In this document: piece by piece, positions 34,877 to 43,634 of the stretch
Numbering within the stretch: position 1 is the stretch's first letter
Layout: every line of letters begins with the position of its first letter
Origin: Bradyrhizobium zhanjiangense
Lineage (GTDB): Bacteria; Pseudomonadota; Alphaproteobacteria; Rhizobiales; Xanthobacteraceae
DNA length: 64,000 nt
NCBI RefSeq assembly: GCF_004114935.1
Contig: NZ_CP022221.1
Span: 8,887,001 to 8,951,000, forward strand
Direction of reading: 5' to 3'
The notes under the pieces: model-generated
Told to the model about the DNA's origin: nothing
What the model saw: only the letters and a program-made list of their open reading frames with translations
Database searches by the model: none
Position numbers and translations under genes: made by a program

Positions 34877-35893
34877 CTATCTGCTGAGAAGCGCTGCGAT
34901 CTCGGCCTTGAAGAAAGCCTGATCACGCGGATTGTTCACGGGGTTGCCGGCGCGATGGCCGTGCTGCGACGGGATCGGATGCAACACCGCGGATTTTGCG
35001 CTGGCCAACCGGCCGAGCTCGTCCTCGTTGTCGCGGACGTCGAAATAGCGATCGGTCGCACCCGGCATCAGCAGCATGTGGGCCTTGATCGCGGCGAGCG
35101 CGCGGTCGAAATCGCCATCGAATGCGGCGCAGCGGCTGACGTCGCCACTCTGCCAGATCTCGATCTGCGCCAGGAGGTCATTGGCATCGCGCCGCGCAAA
35201 GGCCGCATCCCAACCACGGACGAGATAATCCTCCAGCGAGGTGAAACCGGCTTCGCGCCAAATCTCGTCGCGATAGAAGCCGTGCGACATCGCCCAGCCG
35301 GCATAGACGCGTCCCATCGCGCGGTAGCCGGCAACGGGCTTTTCGACGAAGCCGCCGTCGCGGAAGGCGGGATCGGCGGTCAGGGCGGCCTTCACGCCTT
35401 CGAGAAAGACATGATTGTAAGGCGCGCAGCGCGCGCTGCCGCAGACGATCGCTGCGCGCTCGACCATATCAGGATGCAGAGCCGCCCAATGATAGGCCTG
35501 CATGCCGCCCATCGACCAGCCATAGACCAGCGCGAGCGTCGAGATGCCGAAACGTTCGGCGAGCAGCCGGTGCTGGACCGCGATCGCGTCGTGATAGGTC
35601 ACCTTCGGGAACGGCCCGGCCGTATTCGACGGCGATGACGACAGGCCGTTGCCGAACAGGTTCGGGATGATGATGAAGTAGCGGGTGGGATCGAGCACGC
35701 CATCGGGCCCGATCAGCCATTCGGTGTCGACGTGCTGCGCGCTGAACGAGGTCGGATAGAGGATGACGTTGTCCCTGGCCGGGCTCAGCGTTCCATAGGT
35801 CTTGTAGGCGAGCTTCAGCGCGGGAAAGACGGTGCCGGACTGGAGCGTGACGTCGCCGGCCTCGAATATCTCGTAGTCGCGTTGCGCCGTCAT
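34877..35893 (-). CDS. MetX-like alpha/beta hydrolase
   Basis: The 338-residue protein belongs to the homoserine O-acetyltransferase-like branch of the alpha/beta-hydrolase fold. The nucleophile elbow is GWSMGG near residue 125, and the C-terminal PSQHGHRAGNP supplies the His of the triad. The conserved substrate-contact pattern of true MetX is only partly present, so the acceptor need not be homoserine. It is the first gene of a two-gene operon with the desaturase, and a TGTACT-TAT-AGTACA palindrome lies about 80 bases upstream. Confidence 0.78.
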   Translation of the reverse strand: MTAQRDYEIFEAGDVTLQSGTVFPALKLAYKTYGTLSPARDNVILYPTSFSAQHVDTEWLIGPDGVLDPTRYFIIIPNLFGNGLSSSPSNTAGPFPKVTYHDAIAVQHRLLAERFGISTLALVYGWSMGGMQAYHWAALHPDMVERAAIVCGSARCAPYNHVFLEGVKAALTADPAFRDGGFVEKPVAGYRAMGRVYAGWAMSHGFYRDEIWREAGFTSLEDYLVRGWDAAFARRDANDLLAQIEIWQSGDVSRCAAFDGDFDRALAAIKAHMLLMPGATDRYFDVRDNEDELGRLASAKSAVLHPIPSQHGHRAGNPVNNPRDQAFFKAEIAALLSR

Positions 35894-35973
35894 GGACCCA
35901 ACTCCCGCTCACTGACCGCAATGCGCGCGGCGTTTGGCGATGCATCGATCATGCCGAAACCCGCGCTCAATAA

Positions 35974-35988
35974 TGTACTTATAGTACA
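35974..35988. promoter_or_regulatory. TGTACT-TAT-AGTACA palindrome upstream of the hydrolase/desaturase operon
   Basis: A perfect 6+3+6 inverted repeat inside an AT-rich patch lies 81 bases before the MetX-like start. It looks like an operator for a dimeric regulator, but no regulator gene is adjacent, so the controlling protein is unknown. Confidence 0.5.
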
Positions 35989-36029
35989 GTTATTCAGGCG
36001 TAGCAAGCGCTCCCGAACCGACATGTGGC

Positions 36030-36833
36030 TCAGGAGATGGCCGCCAGATAACGCGCGACCGACGCCTCAAACGCGGCCTTGGCACCTGCGGCGATGTTGC
36101 GGTCCCACCAGGCACCATAGATGCGATCGAAAGCGAGCGGCTCGACCGCCGCCGCGATCCGCCGCACTGCGGCGGCGTTGAGCGGCGTGTAGTTGGGGTA
36201 GGAATACATGAAGCTGACGAAGCGGCGATCCATCGTCACCTGCGCGATATCGCCGGTGAGCAGCGCGCCCGTGCCGTCCGCACCGAGCCGCCAGTGCAGC
36301 ACGGTGGCGCCGGCGAAATGACCGCCAGTGCGCAGCAACATCACGTCGTCGGAAATGCGATGGTGATCGCCAGCCCAGTGCACGATCGATGCATGTGGCC
36401 GGGTCACCCATTGGCGATCATCTGCGTGCAGATAGACCGGCACGCCGCCGAACGCCTCGCTCCAGTCGGCGAGCGCACCATAATAATGCGGATGCGAGAT
36501 TGCGATCGCCTTCAGTCCGCCGAGCGAACGCACATGCGCAATCGCCTCTGGTGTTGCCATCGGTACGCAGTCCCACATCAAGCAGCCCTCGCTGAGCGGC
36601 ACCAGCAGCGCGCGCTGGCCGATGGCGAAGCTCGGCTCGAGCGAGAGGCCGGTCAGGCCGAGATCGTCGCGCCAGACGACGCGGTGGCGCTCTGCCAGCG
36701 TCTCGCGGGTCAGGAAAATCTGCCCTTTCCAACCCACATACTGCCGTTCGTCCTCGCAGATCGGACAGGATGCGGGCGGATGTCCGCTGTCCGGAAATTG
36801 CGCGCCGCAGGTTTCGCAGGTCCAGAGTGGCAT
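36030..36833 (-). CDS. Metallo-beta-lactamase-fold protein with N-terminal rubredoxin-like zinc knuckle
   Basis: The 267-residue protein opens with a rubredoxin-like knuckle (C6, C9, C23, C26: TCETCGAQFP, SCPICEDERQYVGW) followed by an MBL-fold domain. The usual HxHxDH motif reads SHPHYYGALADW (about residues 113-124), so the Asp and third His are missing, while TGGHFAGATVLHW and TGDIAQV keep later metal ligands. It may bind a single metal or act on an unusual substrate. The gene is divergent from an MFS transporter. Confidence 0.78.
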   Translation of the reverse strand: MPLWTCETCGAQFPDSGHPPASCPICEDERQYVGWKGQIFLTRETLAERHRVVWRDDLGLTGLSLEPSFAIGQRALLVPLSEGCLMWDCVPMATPEAIAHVRSLGGLKAIAISHPHYYGALADWSEAFGGVPVYLHADDRQWVTRPHASIVHWAGDHHRISDDVMLLRTGGHFAGATVLHWRLGADGTGALLTGDIAQVTMDRRFVSFMYSYPNYTPLNAAAVRRIAAAVEPLAFDRIYGAWWDRNIAAGAKAAFEASVARYLAAIS

Positions 36834-37019
36834 GGCCGTTATCCTGATTGAGACCGTCGCAAGTATGACATGACGTCGCGGGCCCTGCGATCACAAGGAC
36901 GATCGGAACCAACGCGATGCGTGCAGGTTGGGTTCTGGTCCGCCCGGGCACCTATGGGCCCGCAGTCTCCGCCTCATGCGAGATCTCAGTCGATCGGCAG
37001 CATTGCGTTCAGCGTCTCG

Positions 37020-38216
37020 ATGACATCGCGCCCTTCACCTCGTATCTGGCCCCTGTTCGCGCTCAACTTCTTCATGGCCGACATGCAGTCGGGCATCGGG
37101 CCGTTCGTCGGCGTCTTCCTGCAGGAGCGCGGCTGGGCGAGCGGATTGATCGGCACCGCGATGACGGTCGGCAATGTCGCGGGCATGCTGGTCACGACGC
37201 CGATCGGCGGCTTCATCGATTCCAGCCGCAATAAGCGCATGTGGGTCGTCATTCCCGGCATCTGCGTGGTACTGGCATCTGCAATCATCCTGATCTCGCA
37301 AAACTTCTGGGCCGTCACCTTTTCCCAGGTCGCACAATCGCTGGCGAGTGCCGCGATCGTGCCAGCGGTGACCGGCATCACGCTCGGCATCGCCAAGCAG
37401 AAGGGCTTCAACGCACTCAATGGCCGCAACCAGGCGTACAATCACGCCGGCAACATGGTCGGCGCCGCACTGTCGGGCTATCTTGGCTACAGGCTTGGCT
37501 ATTTTGCCGTTTTCGTGCTGGCGGCCATATTCGGCGCCATCGCGATCGCCTGCGTGCTGATGATCCCCGCCAAGGCGATCGACGATCGCGCCTCGCGCGG
37601 CAGCAAGGAGGATGACTCCAAAGCTCCGCCGGATGCGATGACGATGTTGCTCAAGCACAAGCCGCTGCTCGTGCTGGCACTCGCGCTCGCCCTTTTCCAT
37701 CTCGGCAATGCCGCGATCGTGCCACTCTATGGACTTGCAGCGGTGGCCGACGCCCAGGCCAATGGCCCGAGCTTCGTCGCGACCACTATCGTGATCGCGC
37801 AGGGCGTGATGATCGTGACCTCGCTGATCGCGATGAAGGTCGCGAGCAAGCGCAATTACTGGCCAGTGATCCTGATCTCCTTCATGTTCTTGCCCATCCG
37901 CGGCGTGCTTGCCTTCTTCGTCACGGGATGGTGGGGCGTCGTACCGATGCAGGTGCTCGACGGCATCGGCACCGGGCTCCAGACGGTTGCCGTCCCCGGC
38001 ATGGTCGCGCGCTCGCTCAACGGCACCGGCCGCATCAATCTCGGCCAGGGCGCCGTGATCACGGTGCAGGGCGTCGGCGCGAGCCTCAGTCCCGCGCTCG
38101 GCGGCTGGATCGCGCAATGGGTCGGCTACGGCCCGACCTTCCTGCTGCTCGGCGGTTTCGGGCTGGTCTCGATGGCGCTGTGGCTGGCCTTCGGGGCGGC
38201 AGTGAAGAAATATTGA
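37020..38216 (+). CDS. MFS transporter
   Basis: The 398-residue protein has 12 hydrophobic helices of the major facilitator fold, opening IWPLFALNFFMADMQSGIGP. After helix 2 comes a GGFIDSSRNKRMWVV loop similar to the family signature, and a central hydrophilic loop (DDRASRGSKEDDSKAPPDAM) separates the two halves. The ATG at 37020 gives a normal N-terminus; the reading frame extends upstream with non-coding composition. No ribosome site is obvious. The cargo is unknown. Confidence 0.82.
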   Translation: MTSRPSPRIWPLFALNFFMADMQSGIGPFVGVFLQERGWASGLIGTAMTVGNVAGMLVTTPIGGFIDSSRNKRMWVVIPGICVVLASAIILISQNFWAVTFSQVAQSLASAAIVPAVTGITLGIAKQKGFNALNGRNQAYNHAGNMVGAALSGYLGYRLGYFAVFVLAAIFGAIAIACVLMIPAKAIDDRASRGSKEDDSKAPPDAMTMLLKHKPLLVLALALALFHLGNAAIVPLYGLAAVADAQANGPSFVATTIVIAQGVMIVTSLIAMKVASKRNYWPVILISFMFLPIRGVLAFFVTGWWGVVPMQVLDGIGTGLQTVAVPGMVARSLNGTGRINLGQGAVITVQGVGASLSPALGGWIAQWVGYGPTFLLLGGFGLVSMALWLAFGAAVKKY

Positions 38217-38222
38217 GTTCTT

Positions 38223-38500
38223 CCCCCTCTCCTTGCCCTGCACGGGGAGAGGGCCGGGGTGACGGGCCGCGTCCGTGGAAATGGTGCTAGAGGGACTCGC
38301 GCAGTTTCCTCCTCCCGTCATTGCGAGCGCAGCGAAGCAATCCAGACTGCCACCGCGGGAAGACTCTGGATTGCTTCGCTGCGCTCGCAATGACGATGTG
38401 GATGCCGACTTATTTCAAACCTACGGGAGGGACTCGCGGAGACCTCGCCCGCATCCGCCTTCGCTAAAGCTTCGGCGGGACAGGCGCGGGAGAGGCGAAA
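38223..38500. repeat. CCTCTCC/GGGAGAGG repeat interrupted by another repeat
   Basis: The left part (CCCCTCTCCTTGCCCTGCAC ... GGGCCGGGGTGACGGG) and the right part (GGGACTCGCGGAGACCTCGC ... GCGCGGGAGAGGCG) look like the halves of one CCTCTCC-type element. The 78-base GTCATTGCGAG-family repeat at 38317-38394 lies between them, so one repeat appears to have landed in, or formed next to, another. Confidence 0.65.
38317..38394. repeat. Palindromic repeat, GTCATTGCGAG family, copy 3
   Basis: GTCATTGCGAGCGCAGCGAA and its inverse TTCGCTGCGCTCGCAATGAC form the arms, with AAGCAATCCAGACTGC and CTCTGGATTGCTT inside. It is the shortest and most symmetrical of the three copies in the window. Confidence 0.88.
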
Positions 38501-38507
38501 AGCGCGT

Positions 38508-40121
38508 TCACGTTCCAAAATTCTTCTGGATCGCCTTGTCGAGCGTCTCGCCGCCGACGAAGCGCTGACGCAATTCGCGCTTGAGCAGCTTGCCGCTCGG
38601 ATTCTTCGGCAGGCTATCAACAAAGATGACGCGCTTGGGCACCTTGAAATGCGCCATCTGGCCGGCGCAATGCTGGATGACGGACTCTTCGTCCAGCGTC
38701 TCGCCGCTCTTGACCACGATGATCGCGGTCACCGCCTCGATCCATCGCGGATCGGGCAGGCCGACCACGGCGACCTCGGAGACGGCGGGGATGCGGTAGA
38801 CCATCTCCTCGACCTCGCGGCTTGCGACGTTTTCGCCGCCGGTCTTGATCATGTCCTTGACGCGATCGACCACGGTGATGTGGCCCTCGTCGTCGACAGT
38901 GGCGAGGTCGCCCGAGTGAAACCAGCCGCCGGAAAATGCCGCCGCGGTCTTCACGGGATCGTTGTAATAGCCGGACAACAGATGCGGCGAGCGGTGCACG
39001 ATCTCGCCGACCTCACCAACCTTGACGTCCTCCATCGCGGTGTTGACCACCCGCGTCTCGACGTTGAGCACCGGCTTGCCGGCCGAGCCGGCCTTGCGCA
39101 GCTGGTCCTCGGGGCGCAGCACGGTCGCGAGCGGAGCGATCTCGGTCTGGCCGTAGAAATTCCAGAATTTGACGTTGGGCAAACGGCGTTGCAACTCGAG
39201 CAGCACCTCCACAGGCATGATCGAAGCGCCATAATAGCCTTTCTGCAAGGTCGACAGATCGGTCTTGTCAAAATTCGGCGAGCGCAGCATCGCGATCCAG
39301 ATCGTCGGCGGCGCGAAGAACGAGGTGATCCTGTGCGCCTGGATCAGCGCCAGGATGTTGTCGGCGGTCGGCTTGCCCGTGATCACGCCGGAAGCGCCGA
39401 GATAGATTTGCGGCCCCAGAAAGACGTCGAGCTGGGCGCAGTGATACAGCGGCAATGCGTGCAGGAACTTGTCGCCCACGCTCATGCCACCGTCGATGAT
39501 GCAGCTGACATACTGCCACATCACGGCTTCATGGGTCAGCATCGCGCCCTTGGGCAGCGACTCCGTGCCGCTGGTGTAGACGATCTGTGCGAGATCACGG
39601 CTATCGACGGACACGTCCAGGAACGAGCCGTCGGCATGCAAGAGATCATCGAAGGTGGTGAGGCCCGAAGGTGCCGTGGCGGGATCCTCGCCCGGCAACC
39701 AGATCATCTTCTCGATGGCGCAATCCCTGGCGCTGGCCGCGCGCGCCGGCTCGACGAAATCAGGACCGGTCGCAAGCAGCTTTGCGCCAGAGCTCTTCAG
39801 GATGAAATTGATCTCGTCCGGATTGAGCATGAAGTTGATCGGCACCAGCACCGCGCCGATCCGTGCCGCTGCAAAGCGCAGCGCCGCGAAGGCATGTGAA
39901 TTGCGCGAGAGCACCGCGAGACGGTCGCCTTTCTCGACGCCGAGGCCGAGCAGGCCGCGGCCGAGCCGGTTGCAGATCGCGTCGATCTCGGCAAAGCTCC
40001 AGCTGACATTGCCGCAGCTCGCCGCGAGCTTGTTCGGCTCCCGGCTCGCCGAGCGGCGCAGGAGATCGCCGATGGAATGCTCGCGCGCTTTCGAGATGGT
40101 GGCTGCGGTGTCGCCGGTCAT
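38508..40121 (-). CDS. Acyl-CoA synthetase (AMP-forming)
   Basis: The 537-residue enzyme is an ANL-family acid:CoA ligase. Seen: IVYTSGTESLPKGAML as the phosphate loop near residue 188, NFYGQTEIAPL near 315, WFHSGDLATVDDEGHITVVD near 405 and the catalytic Lys region LPKNPSGKLLKRELR near 510. The start at 40121 follows GGAGGAACAC; an ATG four codons upstream lacks a site. It is followed upstream by a GntR regulator on the same strand and faces an ABC binding-protein gene, so it probably activates an imported acid. The substrate is not evident. Confidence 0.87.
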   Translation of the reverse strand: MTGDTAATISKAREHSIGDLLRRSASREPNKLAASCGNVSWSFAEIDAICNRLGRGLLGLGVEKGDRLAVLSRNSHAFAALRFAAARIGAVLVPINFMLNPDEINFILKSSGAKLLATGPDFVEPARAASARDCAIEKMIWLPGEDPATAPSGLTTFDDLLHADGSFLDVSVDSRDLAQIVYTSGTESLPKGAMLTHEAVMWQYVSCIIDGGMSVGDKFLHALPLYHCAQLDVFLGPQIYLGASGVITGKPTADNILALIQAHRITSFFAPPTIWIAMLRSPNFDKTDLSTLQKGYYGASIMPVEVLLELQRRLPNVKFWNFYGQTEIAPLATVLRPEDQLRKAGSAGKPVLNVETRVVNTAMEDVKVGEVGEIVHRSPHLLSGYYNDPVKTAAAFSGGWFHSGDLATVDDEGHITVVDRVKDMIKTGGENVASREVEEMVYRIPAVSEVAVVGLPDPRWIEAVTAIIVVKSGETLDEESVIQHCAGQMAHFKVPKRVIFVDSLPKNPSGKLLKRELRQRFVGGETLDKAIQKNFGT

Positions 40122-40175
40122 GTGTTCCTCCAAGGATCATCTTTGTTTGTTGAAGCCGTTTGAATTCCACGGGCG

Positions 40176-40955
40176 CTACCTGCGCCGGGCCGCCTGCGCG
40201 TGCTCCATGTACATGTGCTCGACCGAGCGATCGAGCGAAGCGATTTTTTCGAAGCCGCGGCGCCAGTCCTGCAAGTGCCGACGCGTCCACAGCACGCCGG
40301 CCTCGCGGTCGCGGCGGCGAATCGCGTCGATCAGATGGCGATGCGCGGCGACGAGACGCGGCCCGCCTTCGGCCACGCCAGTCACGATCATCTCGGTGGT
40401 CGGATAGAACAATTGCGCGGCCGGCTCGCGGGCGAGCTGAAGCACCCGGTTCTGCGAGGCCTTGGCAACCAGCACGTGGAATTCGGCATCGCATTCGGCG
40501 AGCATCGCGGGATCACCGACCACGGCCTCGCTGCGCGCGAGATTGTCGGTGAGCTCGGCGATGTTGTCTTCCGTCGCTCGCTCCACTGCGCCTTCGATAC
40601 TGGCGACTTCCAGCGTCATCGACGCCTCGTAGAGCTCGCGGAAGGTGACCTCATGCAGGACCAGGGCGCGGCTGAGCCGGCTTGCCAGCTTGCTGTAGCG
40701 CGGCAGACAGGCGTGCAGGCGGCGCGAGGAGTCGCGCCGGATCAGCCCGCCCTCCTCCAGCACACGGATGCCCTCGCGAATGGTCGAGCGGTTGACGCCG
40801 AACTGGCGGACGAGATCGTGCTCGGTGCCGATGGGATCGCCCGGCCTGATGCGGCCATTGACGATCTCGCGTTCGATGGCGTCGGCGACCTTCTGATAGG
40901 CCGGCGCGACATCGATCGGATGAAAGAGCGGCGCGACAGGCAAGACGGCCTCCAA
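40176..40955 (-). CDS. GntR-family regulator with FCD ligand domain
   Basis: The 259-residue protein has an N-terminal winged helix (YQKVADAIEREIVNGRIRPG, then DLVRQFGVNRSTIREGIRVL) and a C-terminal FCD-type helical domain with His residues such as AEFHVLVAKAS and AAHRHLIDAI that usually hold a metal and an acid ligand. It is co-oriented with the acyl-CoA synthetase gene 54 bases downstream. Two TTGTCGGACAA sites lie in the gap shared with the divergent binding-protein gene, matching the TnGTnnnACnA consensus of FadR-type GntR proteins, so it should control both directions. Confidence 0.87.
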   Translation of the reverse strand: MEAVLPVAPLFHPIDVAPAYQKVADAIEREIVNGRIRPGDPIGTEHDLVRQFGVNRSTIREGIRVLEEGGLIRRDSSRRLHACLPRYSKLASRLSRALVLHEVTFRELYEASMTLEVASIEGAVERATEDNIAELTDNLARSEAVVGDPAMLAECDAEFHVLVAKASQNRVLQLAREPAAQLFYPTTEMIVTGVAEGGPRLVAAHRHLIDAIRRRDREAGVLWTRRHLQDWRRGFEKIASLDRSVEHMYMEHAQAARRR

Positions 40956-40961
40956 TGTCGA

Positions 40962-40972
40962 TTGTCGGACAA
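40962..40972. promoter_or_regulatory. GntR/FadR-type operator TTGTCGGACAA, copy 1
   Basis: A perfect 11-base palindrome lies seven bases before the GntR start, where bound protein would block its own expression. It matches TnGTnnnACnA. Confidence 0.75.
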
Positions 40973-41058
40973 ACTATATGGCCTCGCCCTGGGTGCGTCA
41001 AACTACGTCACTGACGCCGCGCACGGAGCAAATTGACTCCGCAGGAACCCACCTTTAG

Positions 41059-41073
41059 CTTTGTCGGACAAAG
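41059..41073. promoter_or_regulatory. GntR/FadR-type operator CTTTGTCGGACAAAG, copy 2
   Basis: A perfect 7+1+7 palindrome containing the same 11-base core lies 38 bases before the binding-protein start. The identical core in both promoters of the gap ties the GntR regulator to both transcripts. Confidence 0.78.
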
Positions 41074-41110
41074 GGACAGGATAGTCCCCATACAAGAGGA
41101 AACGTTATCC

Positions 41111-42316
41111 ATGAGACCTATCGCAGCCCTCATGTCTGCGGCCGGCCTGCTGTCGGCTGTGCTGATCTCTCCCACCTCCGCCCAGCAGGCACCGCTCAAG
41201 ATCGGCGTGCTCTCCGACTTCTCCTCCGTCTATTCCGACATCGGCGGCATGGGGAATGTCGAGGCGACCAAGATGGCGATCGAGGATTTTGGTGGCCAGA
41301 TGTTCGGCAAGCCGATCGACATGGTCTCGGCGGACGTGCTCAACAAGCCCGACATTGCCTCCACCATCGCCCGCAAATGGTGGGAGACCGAGGGCGTCGA
41401 CATGATCATCGACCTGCCGACCTCGGCGACCGCGCTCGCGGTGATGGAGCTGTCGAAGCAGTACGAGAAGATCATGATCGTGACGGACGCGGCCAGCTCC
41501 GACATCACCGGAAAATCCTGCTCGCCCTACACCGCGCACTGGACCTACGACACCTACGCCAACGCGCATACCGTCGGCAGCGCCATCGTCAAGAACGGCG
41601 GAGATACCTGGTTCTTCCTCACCGCCGACTACCTGTTCGGCCATTCGGTCGAGCGCGACACCGGCGACGTGGTCAAGTCGGCCGGCGGCAAGGTGCTCGG
41701 CAGCGTCAAGCATCCGCTCAACACGGCGGACTTCTCGTCATTCCTGCTCCAGGCCCAGGCCTCCAAGGCCAAGATCATCGGGCTCGCCAACGGCGGCGGC
41801 GACACCATCAACGCGATCAAGCAGGCCGGCGAGTTCGGCATCGTCGCCGGCGGCCAGAACCTCGCTGCGATCGTGATGTTCATCTCCGACGTGCACAGCC
41901 TTGGCCTCAAGCTCGCGCAGGGCTTGATCGTCACCGAAGCCTATTACTGGGACCTCAACGACAAGACCCGCGCCTTCGGCAAGCGCTTCCTGGAGCGCGT
42001 CAAGCGCATGCCGACGATGAACCAGGCCGCGACCTACAGCGCCACGCTGCATTACCTCAAGGCCGTGCAGGCCGCGGGCACGAAGGACACCAAGACGGTG
42101 ATGGCCAAGATGCGCGAGCTGCCGGTGCGTGACGCCTTCACCGACAACGGCGTGCTGCGTGAGGACGGCCGCATGGTGCACAGCATGTACCTGTTCCAGG
42201 TGAAGAAGCCTGAGGAATCGAAGGGGCCGTGGGATTACTACAAGTTGCTCGCCGAGGTATCCGCCGACCAGGCGTTCCGGCCGTTGAAGGATGGTGGCTG
42301 TCCGCTGGTGAAGTGA
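41111..42316 (+). CDS. ABC transporter periplasmic binding protein, Leu/Ile/Val-binding type
   Basis: The 401-residue protein has a signal peptide (MRPIAALMSAAGLLSAVLIS, cleaved after TSAQ) and a type-I periplasmic fold (LKIGVLSDFSSVYSDIGGMG; the C-terminal DYYKLLAEVSADQAFRPL). GAGGA lies ten bases before the ATG. No permease or ATPase gene is adjacent, so it must pair with components elsewhere. Control by the divergent GntR regulator together with the acyl-CoA synthetase suggests it brings in an acid that is then activated to a CoA ester. Confidence 0.85.
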   Translation: MRPIAALMSAAGLLSAVLISPTSAQQAPLKIGVLSDFSSVYSDIGGMGNVEATKMAIEDFGGQMFGKPIDMVSADVLNKPDIASTIARKWWETEGVDMIIDLPTSATALAVMELSKQYEKIMIVTDAASSDITGKSCSPYTAHWTYDTYANAHTVGSAIVKNGGDTWFFLTADYLFGHSVERDTGDVVKSAGGKVLGSVKHPLNTADFSSFLLQAQASKAKIIGLANGGGDTINAIKQAGEFGIVAGGQNLAAIVMFISDVHSLGLKLAQGLIVTEAYYWDLNDKTRAFGKRFLERVKRMPTMNQAATYSATLHYLKAVQAAGTKDTKTVMAKMRELPVRDAFTDNGVLREDGRMVHSMYLFQVKKPEESKGPWDYYKLLAEVSADQAFRPLKDGGCPLVK

Positions 42317-42479
42317 GGCGGCACGGCTCACTTGTGGGCCGACGACATCTGTTCAGCTAGGCTTGCCTGTCCGCCTGATCAGCCAAGGCGGGCGGGCCGC
42401 GGCGACGAGCTGCCCAAAATAGGGACAGGCACACCTCGTTGCCGTCTGATCTGCATCAAGTTGCGATGCAAAAATTGCG

Positions 42480-42538
42480 ACATGTTGAGCCGCCCCTTTC
42501 TGCGTGATCAGCGGCGGGGCGTTCGTGTCTCAACATGT
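42480..42538. other. Spaced 10-bp inverted repeat upstream of the HlyD gene
   Basis: ACATGTTGAG at 42480-42489 and CTCAACATGT at 42529-42538 are exact inverse copies 39 bases apart, ending 28 bases before the HlyD start. They may be two half-operators or a looped structure. The rest of the 250-base gap shows no gene. Confidence 0.35.
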
Positions 42539-42566
42539 GGGCGCCGCTGCGCGGCGTGGTGGACTG

Positions 42567-43634
42567 ATGAACTTAACTTCCGGCCGCGTCATTGCCGCGA
42601 TCACCATCCTCCTTGCGGGCGGCGGCTATTTCTACTGGCAGCACCGCGATACCAATGCACTTCCCGCGGGTTTCGCCCGAGGCAATGGCCGTATCGAGGC
42701 GGTGGAGATCGACATCGCCACCAAGACGCCAGGACGAATCCGCGAGATCCTGGTCAACGAAGGCGACTTCGTGACCGCGGGCCAGGTTCTGGCGCGGATG
42801 GACACCGAGCAATTGCAGGCCCAGCGTCGCCAGGCCGAAGCGCAGCTCCAGCGCGCGTCAATCAATGTCGAGACCGCGAAGAGCCTCGTCAACCAGCGCG
42901 AGGCCGAACGCGAGGCTGCTGAGGCCGTTGTCGACCAGCGCGTCGCGCAGCTCGACACCACGAGCCGCAAGCTCGATCGCTCCGAGCAGCTGATCAGGAC
43001 AAGTGCAGTGTCGCAGCAGGTGCTGGATGACGACCGCTCTGCCAACGCCACGGCGAAGGCGGCGCTTGCCGCTTCGAAGGCCCAGGTCGCAGCATCCGAG
43101 GCCGCGATCAGCTCCGCCCGCGCCATGGTGATCGATGCAGCAGCCGCGGTCGACGCGGCAAAGGCCGCGATCGAGAGCATCAACGCCGATATCAATGATA
43201 GCGTGCTGAAGGCACCGCGCGACGGCCGCGTGCAGTATCGCGTGTCGCAGCCCGGCGAGGTGCTCGCGGCCGGCGGCCGCGTCCTCAACATGGTCGATCT
43301 CGGCGACGTCTACATGACGTTCTTCCTACCTACGGCGCAGGCCGGCCGCGTCGCGATCGGCGCCGACGTTCGGCTCGTGCTCGATGCCATCCCGCAATAT
43401 GTGATCCCCGCAAGAGCCACCTTCGTCGCTGACGTCGCGCAATTCACGCCCAAGACGGTCGAGACCGAGGAGGAGCGGCAGAAGCTGATGTTCCGGATCA
43501 AGGCGCATATCGCGCCCGAGCTGCTGCGCCAGCACATCGAGCATGTGAAGACCGGCCTGCCCGGGATGGCCTATGTGCAGTTCGATCCGGCCGCGCAATG
43601 GCCCGACAATCTCAAGATCAAGCTGACCCGATGA
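42567..43634 (+). CDS. HlyD-family membrane fusion protein (YhiI-like)
   Basis: The 355-residue protein has an N-terminal membrane helix ([17 protein letters not shown]), a lipoyl-like region ([33 protein letters not shown]), a long Ala-rich coiled coil (about residues 80-210) and a C-terminal barrel. It would bridge the inner-membrane exporter to an outer-membrane channel. Its stop overlaps the ABC gene start as ATGA, so the two are translationally coupled. The arrangement equals yhiI-rbbA-yhhJ of Escherichia coli. Confidence 0.85.
   Translation: MNLTSGRVIAAITILLAGGGYFYWQHRDTNALPAGFARGNGRIEAVEIDIATKTPGRIREILVNEGDFVTAGQVLARMDTEQLQAQRRQAEAQLQRASINVETAKSLVNQREAEREAAEAVVDQRVAQLDTTSRKLDRSEQLIRTSAVSQQVLDDDRSANATAKAALAASKAQVAASEAAISSARAMVIDAAAAVDAAKAAIESINADINDSVLKAPRDGRVQYRVSQPGEVLAAGGRVLNMVDLGDVYMTFFLPTAQAGRVAIGADVRLVLDAIPQYVIPARATFVADVAQFTPKTVETEEERQKLMFRIKAHIAPELLRQHIEHVKTGLPGMAYVQFDPAAQWPDNLKIKLTR

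Noticed and set aside
42332..42922. 196-codon plus-strand frame before and overlapping the HlyD gene
   Set aside because: It runs into the HlyD gene in another frame and has poor composition; the HlyD start at 42567 is well supported by its conserved membrane helix.
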